Below are positions 53,104 through 61,997 of a stretch of 64,000 nt of DNA, piece by piece. Location: the NCBI RefSeq assembly GCF_025141935.1, contig NZ_CP081120.1:124001-188000 (forward strand), read 5' to 3'. The notes below the pieces were generated by a model. It was not told where the DNA came from and made no database searches. It saw only the letters and a program-made list of their open reading frames with translations. The position numbers were made by a program, and so were the translations under genes. Origin of the DNA: Sulfitobacter sp. S190. GTDB lineage: Bacteria > Pseudomonadota > Alphaproteobacteria > Rhodobacterales > Rhodobacteraceae. Position 1 is the first letter of the stretch. Every line of letters begins with the position of its first letter.

Positions 53104-54081
53104 TCAGCTGGGCGCCTCATGGGATGGCAGATTGGCTTTGGATTTGTTCCTGTCCAGCCCCAACTGACGTTCGCGCCAGATAATCAGCACGCCGCCCGCC
53201 GTGACAAGCGCCGCGCCGATCACGATTGTGGACGTCGGCAATTCGCCAAAGACGACCCATCCGATCAGGCTGGCAAAGATCATCGAGGCGTAGTCGAACG
53301 GTGCAAGCATCGATGCCGCCCCGAACCGGAAGGAAGAGGTCACCAGAATTTGCGCCACGCCCCCGATCAGCCCCGCCGTGATCATCAGCCCCGCGATCGT
53401 CCATCCGGGGTTGACCCATTGCAGACCGGACCAGCCGGTCGCCATGCCCAGCGGCAGGGTGAGCAGCGACAGGCAGGTGGCGGTGAGCGAGAAGTAGAAA
53501 ACGATTGCGGCGGTATGTTCGGTTTTGACCAGTTGGCGCAGGTGGATCTGCACCAGTGCCCGCAGCACAGCGGCGGCAAGCACCATCAGGGCGCCGATGG
53601 TGGCGGCCGCGCTTAGCGGATCGTCGGTGGTTTGCAGCCGCGGCAGCAGGACGATCATCACGCCGATCAGCCCCAGACCCACGGCAGACAGCCGGAACAG
53701 GCGCACCCGTTCGCCCAGAAAGAACGCGGCAAACAGTACCGTAAACAGCGGTGTCGCATAGCCGATTGCGGTCACTTCGGGCAGGGGCAGAAGGCCCAGC
53801 CCACCGAAGGTCAACGCCATCGCAGATGTGCCGAACACACCGCGCCAGACGTGGCCCATCAGGTTTCGGGGAATAAGCCCGGTACTGAGATCGTGCTGCT
53901 GCCAGAGCCAGATCAGGATGACGGGAAAGGCAAACAGCGACCGGAAAAATACCGCCTGACCCGGCGGTACGGTATCGGAGGCGGTTTTGATCAGTGCGGC
54001 CATCACCATAAACAGGAAAATCGCCATGAGCCGCAGCCCGATGGCGCGTCCGGGACGGTTTTGGGTGGAGATGGTTGCCAT
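53104..54081 (-). CDS. EamA/DMT-superfamily transporter
   Basis: A 325-residue protein with ten predicted membrane helices in two EamA repeats, the first beginning at GLRLMAIFLFMVMAALIK and the second ending with GWVVFGELPTSTIVIGAALV. It has a charged cytosolic tail. The substrate is unknown; the PPGQAVFFRSLFAFP segment is common in S-adenosylmethionine/carboxylate-uptake-like DMT proteins. ATG 54081 is chosen over the extension to 54117 because AGAGAGATG lies upstream and the longer start cuts into a hairpin. Confidence 0.88.
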   Translation of the reverse strand: MATISTQNRPGRAIGLRLMAIFLFMVMAALIKTASDTVPPGQAVFFRSLFAFPVILIWLWQQHDLSTGLIPRNLMGHVWRGVFGTSAMALTFGGLGLLPLPEVTAIGYATPLFTVLFAAFFLGERVRLFRLSAVGLGLIGVMIVLLPRLQTTDDPLSAAATIGALMVLAAAVLRALVQIHLRQLVKTEHTAAIVFYFSLTATCLSLLTLPLGMATGWSGLQWVNPGWTIAGLMITAGLIGGVAQILVTSSFRFGAASMLAPFDYASMIFASLIGWVVFGELPTSTIVIGAALVTAGGVLIIWRERQLGLDRNKSKANLPSHEAPS

Positions 54082-54113
54082 GTCATCTCTCTTGCGCCTT
54101 TGGGTGGCAAAGA

Positions 54114-54150
54114 TCAAGCGGGCGGCGTGGGAGGAGCGCCGCCCGCTTGA
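54114..54150 (-). terminator. strong hairpin after the DM13 gene
   Basis: A perfect 14-bp stem (TCAAGCGGGCGGCG with CGCCGCCCGCTTGA, nine-base loop) begins nine bases after the DM13 stop on the minus strand and is followed by a short TCTTT. It probably terminates the DM13 transcript before the transporter gene. Confidence 0.7.
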
Positions 54151-54159
54151 AGGGCAGGA

Positions 54160-54540
54160 TTATTGCAGTTCTGCGACACCCAGAGGCACGCCGAATTTCA
54201 GACACCAGATGTAGACTTCGTTGAAGTCATCCACGTTGACCGAGGCAGGAACGATGTAGGTCTGCTCGCCCGTCAGCGCGTTCAGCTCACCGATTACGGT
54301 GCCGTCGACAAAGGCGCCGTCCTTGCCGAAACCGACGCGCGGATCGGGTGCACCGTCCAGCGAAAAGTCGGGGCCGAGTGTCACGGTGGCCGTGCCGTCG
54401 GCATTTTTGACGACGGTCACGCCGCCGGTTGTGATGTGGTCACTGGCGCCGGTGAATGTGCCGGATGTGTCGGCAAGGGCGAAGGAGGGAGCAGCCACAG
54501 CGAGGGACAGGGCGATAACGGCGGATTGGATCAAGCGCAT
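54160..54540 (-). CDS. exported DM13-domain-like protein
   Basis: A 126-residue exported protein. A signal peptide (MRLIQSAVIALSLAVAAPSF, then Ala-Leu-Ala) precedes a single compact beta domain: HITTGGVTVVKNADGTATVTL, DGAPDPRVGFG and the ending FNEVYIWCLKFGVPLGVAEL with Cys113. The pattern matches DM13 domains, proposed to take part in redox or electron transfer, but the function is unproven. It is divergent from a TetR gene whose likely operator overlaps its promoter. Confidence 0.8.
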   Translation of the reverse strand: MRLIQSAVIALSLAVAAPSFALADTSGTFTGASDHITTGGVTVVKNADGTATVTLGPDFSLDGAPDPRVGFGKDGAFVDGTVIGELNALTGEQTYIVPASVNVDDFNEVYIWCLKFGVPLGVAELQ

Positions 54541-54592
54541 TTGGTATTCCTTTTCAGTGTTGATTTGGTGTTGCGTTTTTCGTTGTGAAGCT

Positions 54593-54654
54593 TAGATAGC
54601 ATTGGGAACCGACCAGTTCAAAACACTGTTCCGTGAGTTTTGTAACAACTGGTC
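54593..54654. promoter_or_regulatory. DM13 promoter and TetR operator
   Basis: On the minus strand TTGAAC and TATCTA are spaced by 17 bases (54621 down to 54593) and drive the DM13 gene. The perfect repeat GACCAGTT (54611-54618) and AACTGGTC (54647-54654) flanks an inner pair CAAAAC/GTTTTG. The left arm overlaps the -35 box, so repressor binding would block it. Confidence 0.55.
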
Positions 54655-54677
54655 CCTAATTGCTGCGAGGATCAGAC

Positions 54678-55271
54678 ATGGCCCGTCCGAGAGAGTTTGA
54701 AGAAGCCGATGCAATCGCGAAAGCCACGCAGGTTTTCTGGACCCATGGCTATCAGGATGCATCGTTGCCCGACCTGCTGGAAGGCATGGGGCTGACCCGC
54801 GGCAGCCTCTACAAGGCGTTCAAGGATAAGAAGAACCTGTTTCTGGTCGTGCTAGATCATTATGAACGCGCCGCCGTGGACAATGCGGTGCGCATTCTGA
54901 GCAATCCGGATGAGCCCGATGGTGCCGCGCGTATCCTGACGCTGTTTGGCGGTATCTACCGCGCGGTGAGCGAGGGCGAGCAGCGCGGCTGTTTGTTGTG
55001 TACGGCGGCCAGCGGGTCGGAAATGGCTGATCCGGAGATTGCCGCCGCCGTGCATCAGGGGCTGGCCAAGATGCAGGCCGGTTTCGAGGTGGCGCTGGCC
55101 GCGTCGCCACAGCATGCCGACCTGTCCGACAGCGCGCGGTTGCAGCTCGCCAATGTGTTGGTCACGCAATACGTGGGTCTGCGGATGCTGGCGCGGTCGC
55201 GGTTGCCGTTGGGCATTCTTGAAAACGCCGTGCGCGGAATTGCGGGGATATTGGGCCGCCCCGAAGCCTAG
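54678..55271 (+). CDS. TetR/AcrR-family repressor
   Basis: A 197-residue regulator. The N-terminal HTH is seen in [20 protein letters not shown] and [29 protein letters not shown]. The ligand-binding half has [17 protein letters not shown], whose Cys pair is reminiscent of NemR-like electrophile sensors. ATG 54678 with GAGGA upstream is chosen over a start at 54660. It is divergent from the DM13 gene; autoregulation and DM13 control are inferred from the operator. Its stop overlaps the convergent aroC stop. Confidence 0.9.
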   Translation: MARPREFEEADAIAKATQVFWTHGYQDASLPDLLEGMGLTRGSLYKAFKDKKNLFLVVLDHYERAAVDNAVRILSNPDEPDGAARILTLFGGIYRAVSEGEQRGCLLCTAASGSEMADPEIAAAVHQGLAKMQAGFEVALAASPQHADLSDSARLQLANVLVTQYVGLRMLARSRLPLGILENAVRGIAGILGRPEA

Positions 55272-56368
55272 CCGATATGGCCGCGGTTCGATCCGATCTG
55301 TCCGCGGTGCAGCAGCAGGTGGTCAAGGATCACGCACGCCATCATTGCCTCGCCGACGGGTACGGCACGGATGCCGACGCAGGGGTCGTGGCGCCCTTTC
55401 GTGATGATTTCGGTGTTTTCGCCCGATTTGGTGATCGTCTTGCGGGTCGTCAGGATCGACGAGGTCGGTTTGACGGCGAAGCGCAGCACGATGTCCTGTC
55501 CGGTGCTGATCCCGCCGAGGATGCCGCCCGCGTGGTTGGAGGAATATTCCGGCCCGTCGGGACCCATGCGGATTTCATCGGCGTTCAGCTCGCCCGTCAG
55601 CATCGCGGCGGACATGCCCTCGCCGATTTCGACGCCCTTGACGGCGTTGATGCTCATCATGGCGGCGGCCAGATCGGTGTCGAGCTTGCCGTAGACCGGG
55701 GCGCCGATGCCCGCGGGTACGCCGCGTGCGGTCACTTCGATGATGGCACCGACCGAGGAGCCCGATTTGCGCAGACCATCGAGATAGTCGGCCCAATCGC
55801 CCGCCGCTTGCGCGTCGGGCACCCAGAACGGGTTTTGATCGATCTGGTCCCAGTCGAACGCATCGCGGTCGATCTTATGCGGGCCCATCTGCACCATGTA
55901 GCCGGTGATATCGACGCCGGGTGCGATCTGCTTGATCGCTTCGCGGGCCAGACCGCCCGCTGCCACACGCGACGCGGTTTCGCGCGCCGAGGACCGCCCG
56001 CCGCCGCGGTAATCGCGCACGCCGTATTTCTGGTAGTAGGTGATGTCGGCGTGACCGGGGCGGAATTTGTCGATGATATCGCCGTAGTCCTTGGAGCGCT
56101 GGTCGGTGTTTTCGATCATCAGCTGGACGGGTGTGCCGGTGGTCACCCCTTCGAAAGTGCCTGACAGGATGCGGACCTGATCGGGTTCGCGCCGCTGCGT
56201 GGTGTATTTGTTCTGGCCGGGTTTGCGCTTGTCCAGCCAGTGCTGGATCATCGCTTCGTCGATTGTCACGCCGGGGGGGCAACCGTCGACGGTGGCACCC
56301 AGAGCCGGTCCGTGGCTTTCGCCCCAGGTGGTCACACGAAAGAGATGGCCAAAGCTGTTGATCGACAT
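55268..56368 (-). CDS. aroC: chorismate synthase
   Basis: Forms chorismate from EPSP using reduced FMN, the last common step of aromatic biosynthesis. The 366 residues show [20 protein letters not shown] (14-33), [16 protein letters not shown], the [13 protein letters not shown] block and [15 protein letters not shown]. Length matches E. coli (361). The start is divergent from the TPP-riboswitch thiamine operon. Nothing unusual. Confidence 0.97.
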   Translation of the reverse strand: MSINSFGHLFRVTTWGESHGPALGATVDGCPPGVTIDEAMIQHWLDKRKPGQNKYTTQRREPDQVRILSGTFEGVTTGTPVQLMIENTDQRSKDYGDIIDKFRPGHADITYYQKYGVRDYRGGGRSSARETASRVAAGGLAREAIKQIAPGVDITGYMVQMGPHKIDRDAFDWDQIDQNPFWVPDAQAAGDWADYLDGLRKSGSSVGAIIEVTARGVPAGIGAPVYGKLDTDLAAAMMSINAVKGVEIGEGMSAAMLTGELNADEIRMGPDGPEYSSNHAGGILGGISTGQDIVLRFAVKPTSSILTTRKTITKSGENTEIITKGRHDPCVGIRAVPVGEAMMACVILDHLLLHRGQIGSNRGHIG

Positions 56369-56429
56369 TGCGGTGCTCCTTTGATCCTTGCCTTAGCGGG
56401 GGTGCGGCGTGCGCTCAAGGGCTTTTGGC

Positions 56430-56458
56430 TTGCCAACCGTGCCGATGGCTCCTAGATG
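56430..56458 (+). promoter_or_regulatory. promoter of the thiBPQ operon
   Basis: TTGCCA and TAGATG are spaced by 17 bases and end six bases before the riboswitch P1 stem, so transcription should start at the aptamer's 5' edge. Confidence 0.5.
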
Positions 56459-56463
56459 TTTGC

Positions 56464-56549
56464 GTACCTCGGGGGGCCGCAAGGCTGAGATGTGGAGTTC
56501 CACGGACCCGTTGAACCTGAACCGGTTAACACCGGCGGAGGGAAGGTCT
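56464..56549 (+). ncRNA. TPP riboswitch (THI element)
   Basis: The conserved aptamer blocks occur in order: CTCGGGGGGCC, GGCTGAGATG, GACCCGTTGAACCTGA and CCGGTTAACACCGG with CGGAGGGAAGG. Stem P1 is ACCT (56466) with AGGT (56544). It lies 45 bases upstream of thiB, whose ribosome-binding site GGAGG could be masked on ligand binding. Thiamine diphosphate excess should shut off the transporter operon. Confidence 0.95.
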
Positions 56550-56594
56550 GGACATCCATCCAACACTTTCTGACGCCGCATAATGGAGGATGCC

Positions 56595-57578
56595 ATGAGA
56601 CATCTTGCACTTGCTGCTACGACGACCCTGATTGCCACGGCTGCTGTTGCGGACACGCCTGTCCTGACGGTTTACGCCGGCGATTACTTCACGTCCGAGT
56701 GGGGCCCCGGCCCTGTGATCGAGGCGGAATTCGAGAAGACCTGCGACTGCGATTTGCAGTTTTCCACCGGCGATCTGCTGCCGCGCCTGCTGTTGGAAGG
56801 CCAGCGTACGAAGGCCGATGTGGTCATCGGGTTGACGTCCGATCTGACGGCCAAGGCGCGGGCGACGGACCTGTTTGCCCCCCACGGGCAGAACAACGCG
56901 GACCTGACGCTGCCCATAACGTGGACGGACGATACGTTCCTGCCGTTCAACTATGGCCACACGGCGTTCATCTACAACGAGACGCTGATGGACACGCCGC
57001 CCGCCAGTTTTGATGCGTTGCTGGCGATGCCCGACGATGTGAAGCTGGTCATTCAGGACCCGCGCACGTCGATTTCGGGACTGGCGCTGGTGCTGTGGGT
57101 GCAGGCGGTTTACGGCGAGCGCGCCGAAGAGGTTTGGGGCCAGCTCGCGCCGAAAATCCTGACCGTGACCAAGGACTGGTCATCGTCCTACGGCATGTTC
57201 ACCGACGGTGAAGCCGACATGGTGCTGAGCTATACGACCTCGCCTGCCTATCACATGTTTGCCGAAGAGGATTTCACCAAGAAGGCCGCGATTTTCCCGG
57301 AAGGGCATTATTTCATGGTCGAGACGGTGGCCAAGATTGCCGATACCGATCAGCCCGAACTGGCCGATGCGTTCATGGCATTCGTGATGTCGGAAGCGTT
57401 CCAGACGCAGATTCCCACCGCAAACTGGTCGCTGCCTTCGGCGTTGCCGCGCGATCAGTGGCCCGACGGCTGGAGCCAGCTGCCACTGCCCGAAAAGGTG
57501 CTGTTCTTTGACGAAGCCCAGGCGGCGGCCGTTCAGGAACAGGCGATAGAAGCATGGCGCAGCGCGCTGACGCAGTAA
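56595..57578 (+). CDS. thiB: thiamine ABC transporter substrate-binding protein
   Basis: A 327-residue periplasmic binding protein. The signal peptide is MRHLALAATTTLIATAAVAD. The mature part begins PVLTVYAGDYFTSEWGPGP and later has QDPRTSISGLALVLWVQ and WSSSYGMFTDGEADMVLSY, typical of ThiB/TbpA. ATG 56595 has GGAGG at six bases. The 3' end overlaps thiP by 25 bases. With the TPP riboswitch upstream, the thiamine assignment is firm. Confidence 0.95.
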   Translation: MRHLALAATTTLIATAAVADTPVLTVYAGDYFTSEWGPGPVIEAEFEKTCDCDLQFSTGDLLPRLLLEGQRTKADVVIGLTSDLTAKARATDLFAPHGQNNADLTLPITWTDDTFLPFNYGHTAFIYNETLMDTPPASFDALLAMPDDVKLVIQDPRTSISGLALVLWVQAVYGERAEEVWGQLAPKILTVTKDWSSSYGMFTDGEADMVLSYTTSPAYHMFAEEDFTKKAAIFPEGHYFMVETVAKIADTDQPELADAFMAFVMSEAFQTQIPTANWSLPSALPRDQWPDGWSQLPLPEKVLFFDEAQAAAVQEQAIEAWRSALTQ

Positions 57579-59110
57579 CGCGCCGCGCCGGTATCATCGC
57601 GGCGGGATTGACCGTCGCGGTGGTGCTGGCCGCCTGTGTTGGCATCGCCACGCGGGCAGAACCGACAGCGGGCCTGCGGGCGGGCGATTGGTCGGCGATA
57701 AGGTTCACCGTTGTCCAAGCGCTGTTGTCGGCGGCGTTTTCGGTGGTGCTGGCCGTTCCGCTGGCCCGTGCGCTGGCCCGGCGGCGGTTTTTTGGGCGCG
57801 ATCTGCTGGTGATCTTTCTGGGTGTGCCGTTCATCCTGCCCGTGATCGTGGCGGTGATCGGATTGCTGGCGGTGTTCGGGCGCAACGGGTGGCTCAACCA
57901 TGTGCTGGGCCTGTTGGGTTTGCCGGAGCTGTCGGTTTACGGGCTGCACGGGGTGGTGCTGGCGCATGTGTTTTTCAATCTGCCACTGGCGACCCGCCTT
58001 TTGTTGCAGGCCTGGCAAGCCATTCCGGCGGAGCGGTTCCGGCTGGTCGCGCAATTGGGTCTGAGCCCGCGTGCCGTCAACCGCGCGCTGGAATGGCCAC
58101 TGCTGCGGCAGGTATTGCCGGGCGCGTTTGCGCTGATCTTCGTCATCTGCCTGACAAGTTTCGCCGTGGCGCTGACCTTGGGCGGGGGGCCACGCTCGAC
58201 GACCATCGAATTGGCGATCTACCAGACCTTCCGCTACGATTTTGACCTGAGCCGCGCCGCACTGTTGTCGGTGGTGCAGCTGGCATTGGCCGGGGGCGCT
58301 GCCCTGCTGGCGCTGTGGATCATTCCGCAGATTGCGGTGGGCGGCGGTCTGGACCGTGTGGCGCGGCGCTGGGACGCGCGCGGCGGGATGCAGCGGATCG
58401 GGGATTTTGGCATGATCTTGCTGGGGGCCGGGTTCTTGTTGATGCCGCTGGGGGCCGTTGTCTGGCGCGGGCTGTGGGGCATGGGCGATCTGCCCGCGAG
58501 CGTTTGGCAGGCGTCGGCCAATTCTCTTTTCGTGGCGGGATTGAGCGTGCTGCTGTTGCTGGCCTTGGCGTTGCCGATGGCGGGGTGGATCGCGATGCAG
58601 AAACGCGGCGGGATCGAAGCGATCGGGCTTTTGGGGTTGTCGGCGTCGCCGCTGATGATCGGAACGGGTTGGTTTATCCTGCTCAATCCCGTGGTTGATC
58701 CGGTGGCGCTGGCGCTGCCGGTGACGGCGTTGGTCAACGCGTTGATGGCGTTGCCGTTCGCGTTGCGTATTCTGGTGCCGCGCATGCGCGATACGGCGCA
58801 GCAATTCGGTCGGCTGAACGCGGCTTTGGGGGTGCGGGGTTGGCCGCTTTGGCGCTGGGTTCTGGTGCCGCGGGCGGCGGCGCAGATCGGCTTTGCCGCG
58901 GGGCTGACCGGCGCGCTGTCGATGGGGGATTTGGGCGTGATTGCGCTTTTCGCCGATCCCGAACGCGCGACCCTCCCGCTTGAGATGTACCGCCTGATGG
59001 GGGCCTACCGGATGGAGGCGGCCGCGGCGGCGGCCCTGCTGCTGCTTGGGTTGAGCCTCGCAATATTCTGGATTTGTGACAGGGGAGGACGGGCCTATGC
59101 TGACGTTTGA
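57554..59110 (+). CDS. thiP: thiamine ABC transporter permease
   Basis: A 518-residue inner-membrane permease fused from two binding-protein-dependent transport domains, giving about twelve helices. EAA-type cytosolic loops are seen near residues 160-180 (FRLVAQLGLSPRAVNRALEW) and in the second half (FGRLNAALGVRGWPLWRWV). The length equals the E. coli ThiP form. It overlaps thiB upstream and thiQ downstream, so the three are tightly coupled. Confidence 0.94.
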   Translation: MAQRADAVTRRAGIIAAGLTVAVVLAACVGIATRAEPTAGLRAGDWSAIRFTVVQALLSAAFSVVLAVPLARALARRRFFGRDLLVIFLGVPFILPVIVAVIGLLAVFGRNGWLNHVLGLLGLPELSVYGLHGVVLAHVFFNLPLATRLLLQAWQAIPAERFRLVAQLGLSPRAVNRALEWPLLRQVLPGAFALIFVICLTSFAVALTLGGGPRSTTIELAIYQTFRYDFDLSRAALLSVVQLALAGGAALLALWIIPQIAVGGGLDRVARRWDARGGMQRIGDFGMILLGAGFLLMPLGAVVWRGLWGMGDLPASVWQASANSLFVAGLSVLLLLALALPMAGWIAMQKRGGIEAIGLLGLSASPLMIGTGWFILLNPVVDPVALALPVTALVNALMALPFALRILVPRMRDTAQQFGRLNAALGVRGWPLWRWVLVPRAAAQIGFAAGLTGALSMGDLGVIALFADPERATLPLEMYRLMGAYRMEAAAAAALLLLGLSLAIFWICDRGGRAYADV

Positions 59111-59789
59111 AAACGCGGTGATCGGGCAGGGGTCGTTTGAAATGCGCGCTGATCTGTCGATTGAACCGGGCCGCAGATACGCTGTCATCGGACCCTCGGG
59201 GGCCGGAAAATCGACACTGCTGGGGGCGATGGCCGGGTTTGTCGATCTGCGGGCAGGGCGGCTGATGTGGGACGGGCGCGACATCACCGCCGCCGACCCC
59301 GGCGCACGGCCCATGACGATGCTGTTTCAGGACAACAACCTGTTTCCGCATCTGACGGTTATGCAGAATGTGGGCTTGGGTGTGCGACCCGATTTGCGGC
59401 TGGATGCAGCACAGACCGAGCGGGTACGGGATGCGCTGCGGCGTGTGGCGCTGCACGACCACATGGAGGCGCGGCCCGGCAACCTGTCGGGGGGGCAGCA
59501 AAGCCGCGTGGCCCTGGCCCGTGTTCTGGTGCAGGCGCGGCCCTATGTGCTGCTGGACGAGCCGTTCGCCGCACTTGGACCGGCGCTGCGCAACGAGATG
59601 CTGGATCTGGTGCAGGCGCTGGTTGCCCAAACGGGTGCGGCGCTGGTGATGGTGACCCACGCGCCCGAGGACGTGCGCCGCATCGCCGACGAAGTGATTT
59701 TTGTTGAGGGTGGCGTGGCGCAGGCCCCGCGACCGGCGGCGGCCCTGATGGACAATCCGCCGCCGGAATTGCGGGCCTATCTAGGCTAG
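59097..59789 (+). CDS. thiQ: thiamine ABC transporter ATP-binding protein
   Basis: A 230-residue ATPase. Walker A is [14 protein letters not shown], the signature is [15 protein letters not shown] and Walker B is [17 protein letters not shown]. The D-loop reads ALGP where most ABC ATPases have ALD, a known variant position but worth noting. ATG 59097 follows GGGGAGGACGGG; a GTG at 59076 further inside thiP is rejected. It converges on ribH with a nine-base overlap. Confidence 0.93.
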   Translation: MLTFENAVIGQGSFEMRADLSIEPGRRYAVIGPSGAGKSTLLGAMAGFVDLRAGRLMWDGRDITAADPGARPMTMLFQDNNLFPHLTVMQNVGLGVRPDLRLDAAQTERVRDALRRVALHDHMEARPGNLSGGQQSRVALARVLVQARPYVLLDEPFAALGPALRNEMLDLVQALVAQTGAALVMVTHAPEDVRRIADEVIFVEGGVAQAPRPAAALMDNPPPELRAYLG

Positions 59790-60212
59790 CGCATGGGCGT
59801 CCGTGGTCACGGCAAGTGCTGCACGGGCCGCTTCGCGCCCTTTTTCGACGAAATGCGCGCGGTAGATGGCCGTGTGATGCCCGGTTTCCTGAAAGTGGTG
59901 CGGGGTGAGCGACACCGACAGGACCGGTACACCGGTATCGAGGCCCACGCGCATCAGGCCATCGACCACGGCTTGCGCCACGAAATCATGGCGGTAGATG
60001 CCGCCGTCTACCACGAAGGCAGCGCAGACGATGGCGCCGTAGCGACCGGTTCTGGCAAGCTGCTGGGCCTTGAGCGGCATTTCGAAAGCGCCGGGCACGT
60101 CGATCACGTCGATCTGGTCCATCGGCACCAGTTCGGCAAAACCGTCGAGCGCGCGGTCGACGATATCGGCATGCCAGCGTGCTTTGACAAAGGCGTAACG
60201 GGTGAGTGTCAT
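59781..60212 (-). CDS. ribH: 6,7-dimethyl-8-ribityllumazine synthase, type II
   Basis: The penultimate enzyme of riboflavin synthesis. The 143 residues have Trp13 in the ring-stacking position, [15 protein letters not shown] (37-51), [17 protein letters not shown] with His75 in the catalytic position, and [12 protein letters not shown], a hallmark of the RibH2 type known from Brucella and Mesorhizobium. It is not in a rib operon; instead an FMN riboswitch lies upstream. The 3' end overlaps thiQ by nine bases. Confidence 0.93.
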   Translation of the reverse strand: MTLTRYAFVKARWHADIVDRALDGFAELVPMDQIDVIDVPGAFEMPLKAQQLARTGRYGAIVCAAFVVDGGIYRHDFVAQAVVDGLMRVGLDTGVPVLSVSLTPHHFQETGHHTAIYRAHFVEKGREAARAALAVTTDAHALA

Positions 60213-60300
60213 CGGTAATCTCCTTTAGGTTCGACACATGCACCCAAGGCGATCACAGGCACGGTGACGCCGCCCGCGAAAGGGGCGCGCCGCGTACCTG

Positions 60301-60452
60301 CATTCTCTTCCATCCGGACTGTGACCGTCGGCTCCGGCGTCTCACCGGATCTGCTGACCAAAGCGCTGCCCCTAGGCAGGCGCGTTGCGCTCGCGGGCTT
60401 GGGGGGTGACCCCCATACCGCCGGTGGGGAATTCCGCCCCGCCCTGAGAATG
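60301..60452 (-). ncRNA. FMN riboswitch (RFN element)
   Basis: On the minus strand the RFN blocks appear in order: AGGGCGGGGCGGAATTCCCC, ACCGGCGGT, AGCCCGCGAGCG, GGTCAGCAGATCCGGTGAGA, GCCGGAGCCGACGGTCACAG and TCCGGATGGAAGAGAATG. Stem P1 is CATTCTC (60452-60446) with GAGAATG (60307-60301). It lies 88 bases upstream of ribH and should repress it when FMN is abundant. Confidence 0.95.
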
Positions 60453-60515
60453 GCGCCACCTTGCCAAGCTGCGCGCGCAGGAGCAAGAGTGACGCTGCGC
60501 GAAAGGAGACCGCCC

Positions 60516-61157
60516 ATGCACCCCAACCCCGTTTTTCACGACGCTGACCGCGCCGCGAATCTGGCGTTTGCACGCGATCGCGGTTTTGGCGTTCTGGCGG
60601 TCTGCGGCCCCGATGGTCCGTTGATGAGCCATATTCCGTTCCTGCTGAACCCGCAGGGGGACGCGGCAGAGCTGCATCTGGTGCGGTCCAATCCGATTGC
60701 GCGGATGGGCGCCGGGCCCCATGCGGTGCGTCTCGCCGTCAGCGGGCCCGACAGCTATGTGTCGCCCGACTGGTACGGCGTCGATGATCAGGTGCCCACG
60801 TGGAACTACGTCGCGGTGCATCTGACCGGCACGCTGGAGCGGTTGCCGCAAGAAGAGATGCACGCGATGCTGGACCGTCAATCGGCAGCCTACGAACGGC
60901 AGCTGGCCCCGAAGCCGGAGTGGACGACGGGCAAGATGACGCCCGATGTGCTGGAGAAGATGATGCGGATGATTGTGCCTTTCCGCATGACCATTACCGG
61001 CATCGACGGGACATGGAAGCTGGGCCAGAACAAACCGGATGATGTGCGTGCCCGCGCAGCGGACGAAACGGCGCGCAACGGGATCGGGTCCGAGCCTGCG
61101 CAGATCGCCGCGCTGATGGCCGGCGTTGCCAAGCGTCGGCTTGCCAATGATGCGTGA
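60516..61157 (+). CDS. FMN-binding PaiB-like protein
   Basis: A 213-residue protein of the FMN-binding negative regulator (PaiB) family, a split-barrel flavin fold. Hallmarks are SHIPFLLN, VSGPDSYVSPDWYG, VPTWNYVAVHLTGTL and GTWKLGQNK. The start at ATG 60516 has AAAGGAGA; the long ORF extension through the FMN riboswitch is rejected. It may be a pyridoxamine-phosphate-oxidase-like enzyme rather than a regulator. Its position back-to-back with the FMN riboswitch of ribH is suggestive but could be chance. Confidence 0.88.
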   Translation: MHPNPVFHDADRAANLAFARDRGFGVLAVCGPDGPLMSHIPFLLNPQGDAAELHLVRSNPIARMGAGPHAVRLAVSGPDSYVSPDWYGVDDQVPTWNYVAVHLTGTLERLPQEEMHAMLDRQSAAYERQLAPKPEWTTGKMTPDVLEKMMRMIVPFRMTITGIDGTWKLGQNKPDDVRARAADETARNGIGSEPAQIAALMAGVAKRRLANDA

Positions 61158-61200
61158 TCCGCGTCTAGTCGGGGTCAGACCCTCGTAAGCAAGGATGCCG

Positions 61201-61818
61201 ATGATGATGAAACTCTACTATGCCCCAACGTCGCCCTATGTGCGCAAGGTGATGATCGTGCTGCACGAGACGGGCCAGATGGATGATGTCGAGCTGGTCA
61301 ACGCTCATACCACGCCGATCGCGGCGGACACGGCGCTTCTGGCGAAAAACCCGCTCGCCAAGGTGCCCGCACTCGAGCGGCCCGACGGTCCCACGCTGTA
61401 TGACAGCCGAGTGATCACGGCCTATCTGGACGACCGCCGCGGGGGGCGCCTGTATCCGTCGGGGGCGCGGCGCTGGGATACGCTGACGCTGGAGGCAACG
61501 GCAGACGGTATTCTGGATGCGGCGCTGTTGATGACCTACGAGACGCGGCTGCGCCCGGAAGAAAAGCGGATGGAGGCATGGGTCGATGGCCAGTGGGACA
61601 AGATCGCGCGCGCCTGTGCCACGCTCAACACCCGTTGGATGAGTAACCTGCAGGGCCCGCTCGATATGGGGCAGATCGCGGTGGCCTGTGCGCTGGCCTA
61701 TGTCGATTTCCGGCACGGCGCGCGCGATTGGCGCAGTGGCAACGACGCGCTCGCCACATGGTTTGCCGCGTTCGAATCGCGCGAGGCCATGCAATCGACG
61801 GTCCCACCGGCGGGGTGA
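61201..61818 (+). CDS. glutathione S-transferase family protein
   Basis: A 205-residue GST. The thioredoxin-like half begins MMMKLYYAPTSPYVRKVMIV (YibF-like), followed by NPLAKVPALERPDG and DSRVITAYLDD. The helical half includes LQGPLDMGQIAVACALAYVDFR. Several in-frame ATGs occur (61195, 61201, 61204, 61207); 61201 has AAGG at six bases. The substrate is unknown. It lies about 40 bases after the PaiB-like gene. Confidence 0.9.
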   Translation: MMMKLYYAPTSPYVRKVMIVLHETGQMDDVELVNAHTTPIAADTALLAKNPLAKVPALERPDGPTLYDSRVITAYLDDRRGGRLYPSGARRWDTLTLEATADGILDAALLMTYETRLRPEEKRMEAWVDGQWDKIARACATLNTRWMSNLQGPLDMGQIAVACALAYVDFRHGARDWRSGNDALATWFAAFESREAMQSTVPPAG

Positions 61819-61887
61819 ATCCCCTCAAACGCCCTGCAATCGCGCGGGAAATGCACAAACTGCGACGGTTTGCGCGGTGAAACCATC

Positions 61888-61916
61888 TGGACGTGTCGCT
61901 GTGGGCAAGCTAGATA
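61888..61916 (+). promoter_or_regulatory. candidate petABC promoter
   Basis: TGGACG and TAGATA are spaced by 17 bases, 82 bases before the petA start. Just upstream is the dyad CAAAC-N7-GTTTG (near 61857-61873). The evidence is consensus match only. Confidence 0.35.
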
Positions 61917-61997
61917 CCGCCACAATATTGGTGCCTTCGCAGAAGTGTGCCGCCATCACTGTTGGTCGCGCCAGTGACCCAAAACGGAGAAAGCATC

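Noticed and set aside
57533..59314. 593-codon minus-strand frame across thiP
   Set aside because: Gln/Arg/His-rich shadow of the hydrophobic thiP coding strand.
60264..60515. N-terminal extension of the PaiB-like gene
   Set aside because: It would translate the complement of the FMN riboswitch; ATG 60516 has an ideal AAAGGAGA.
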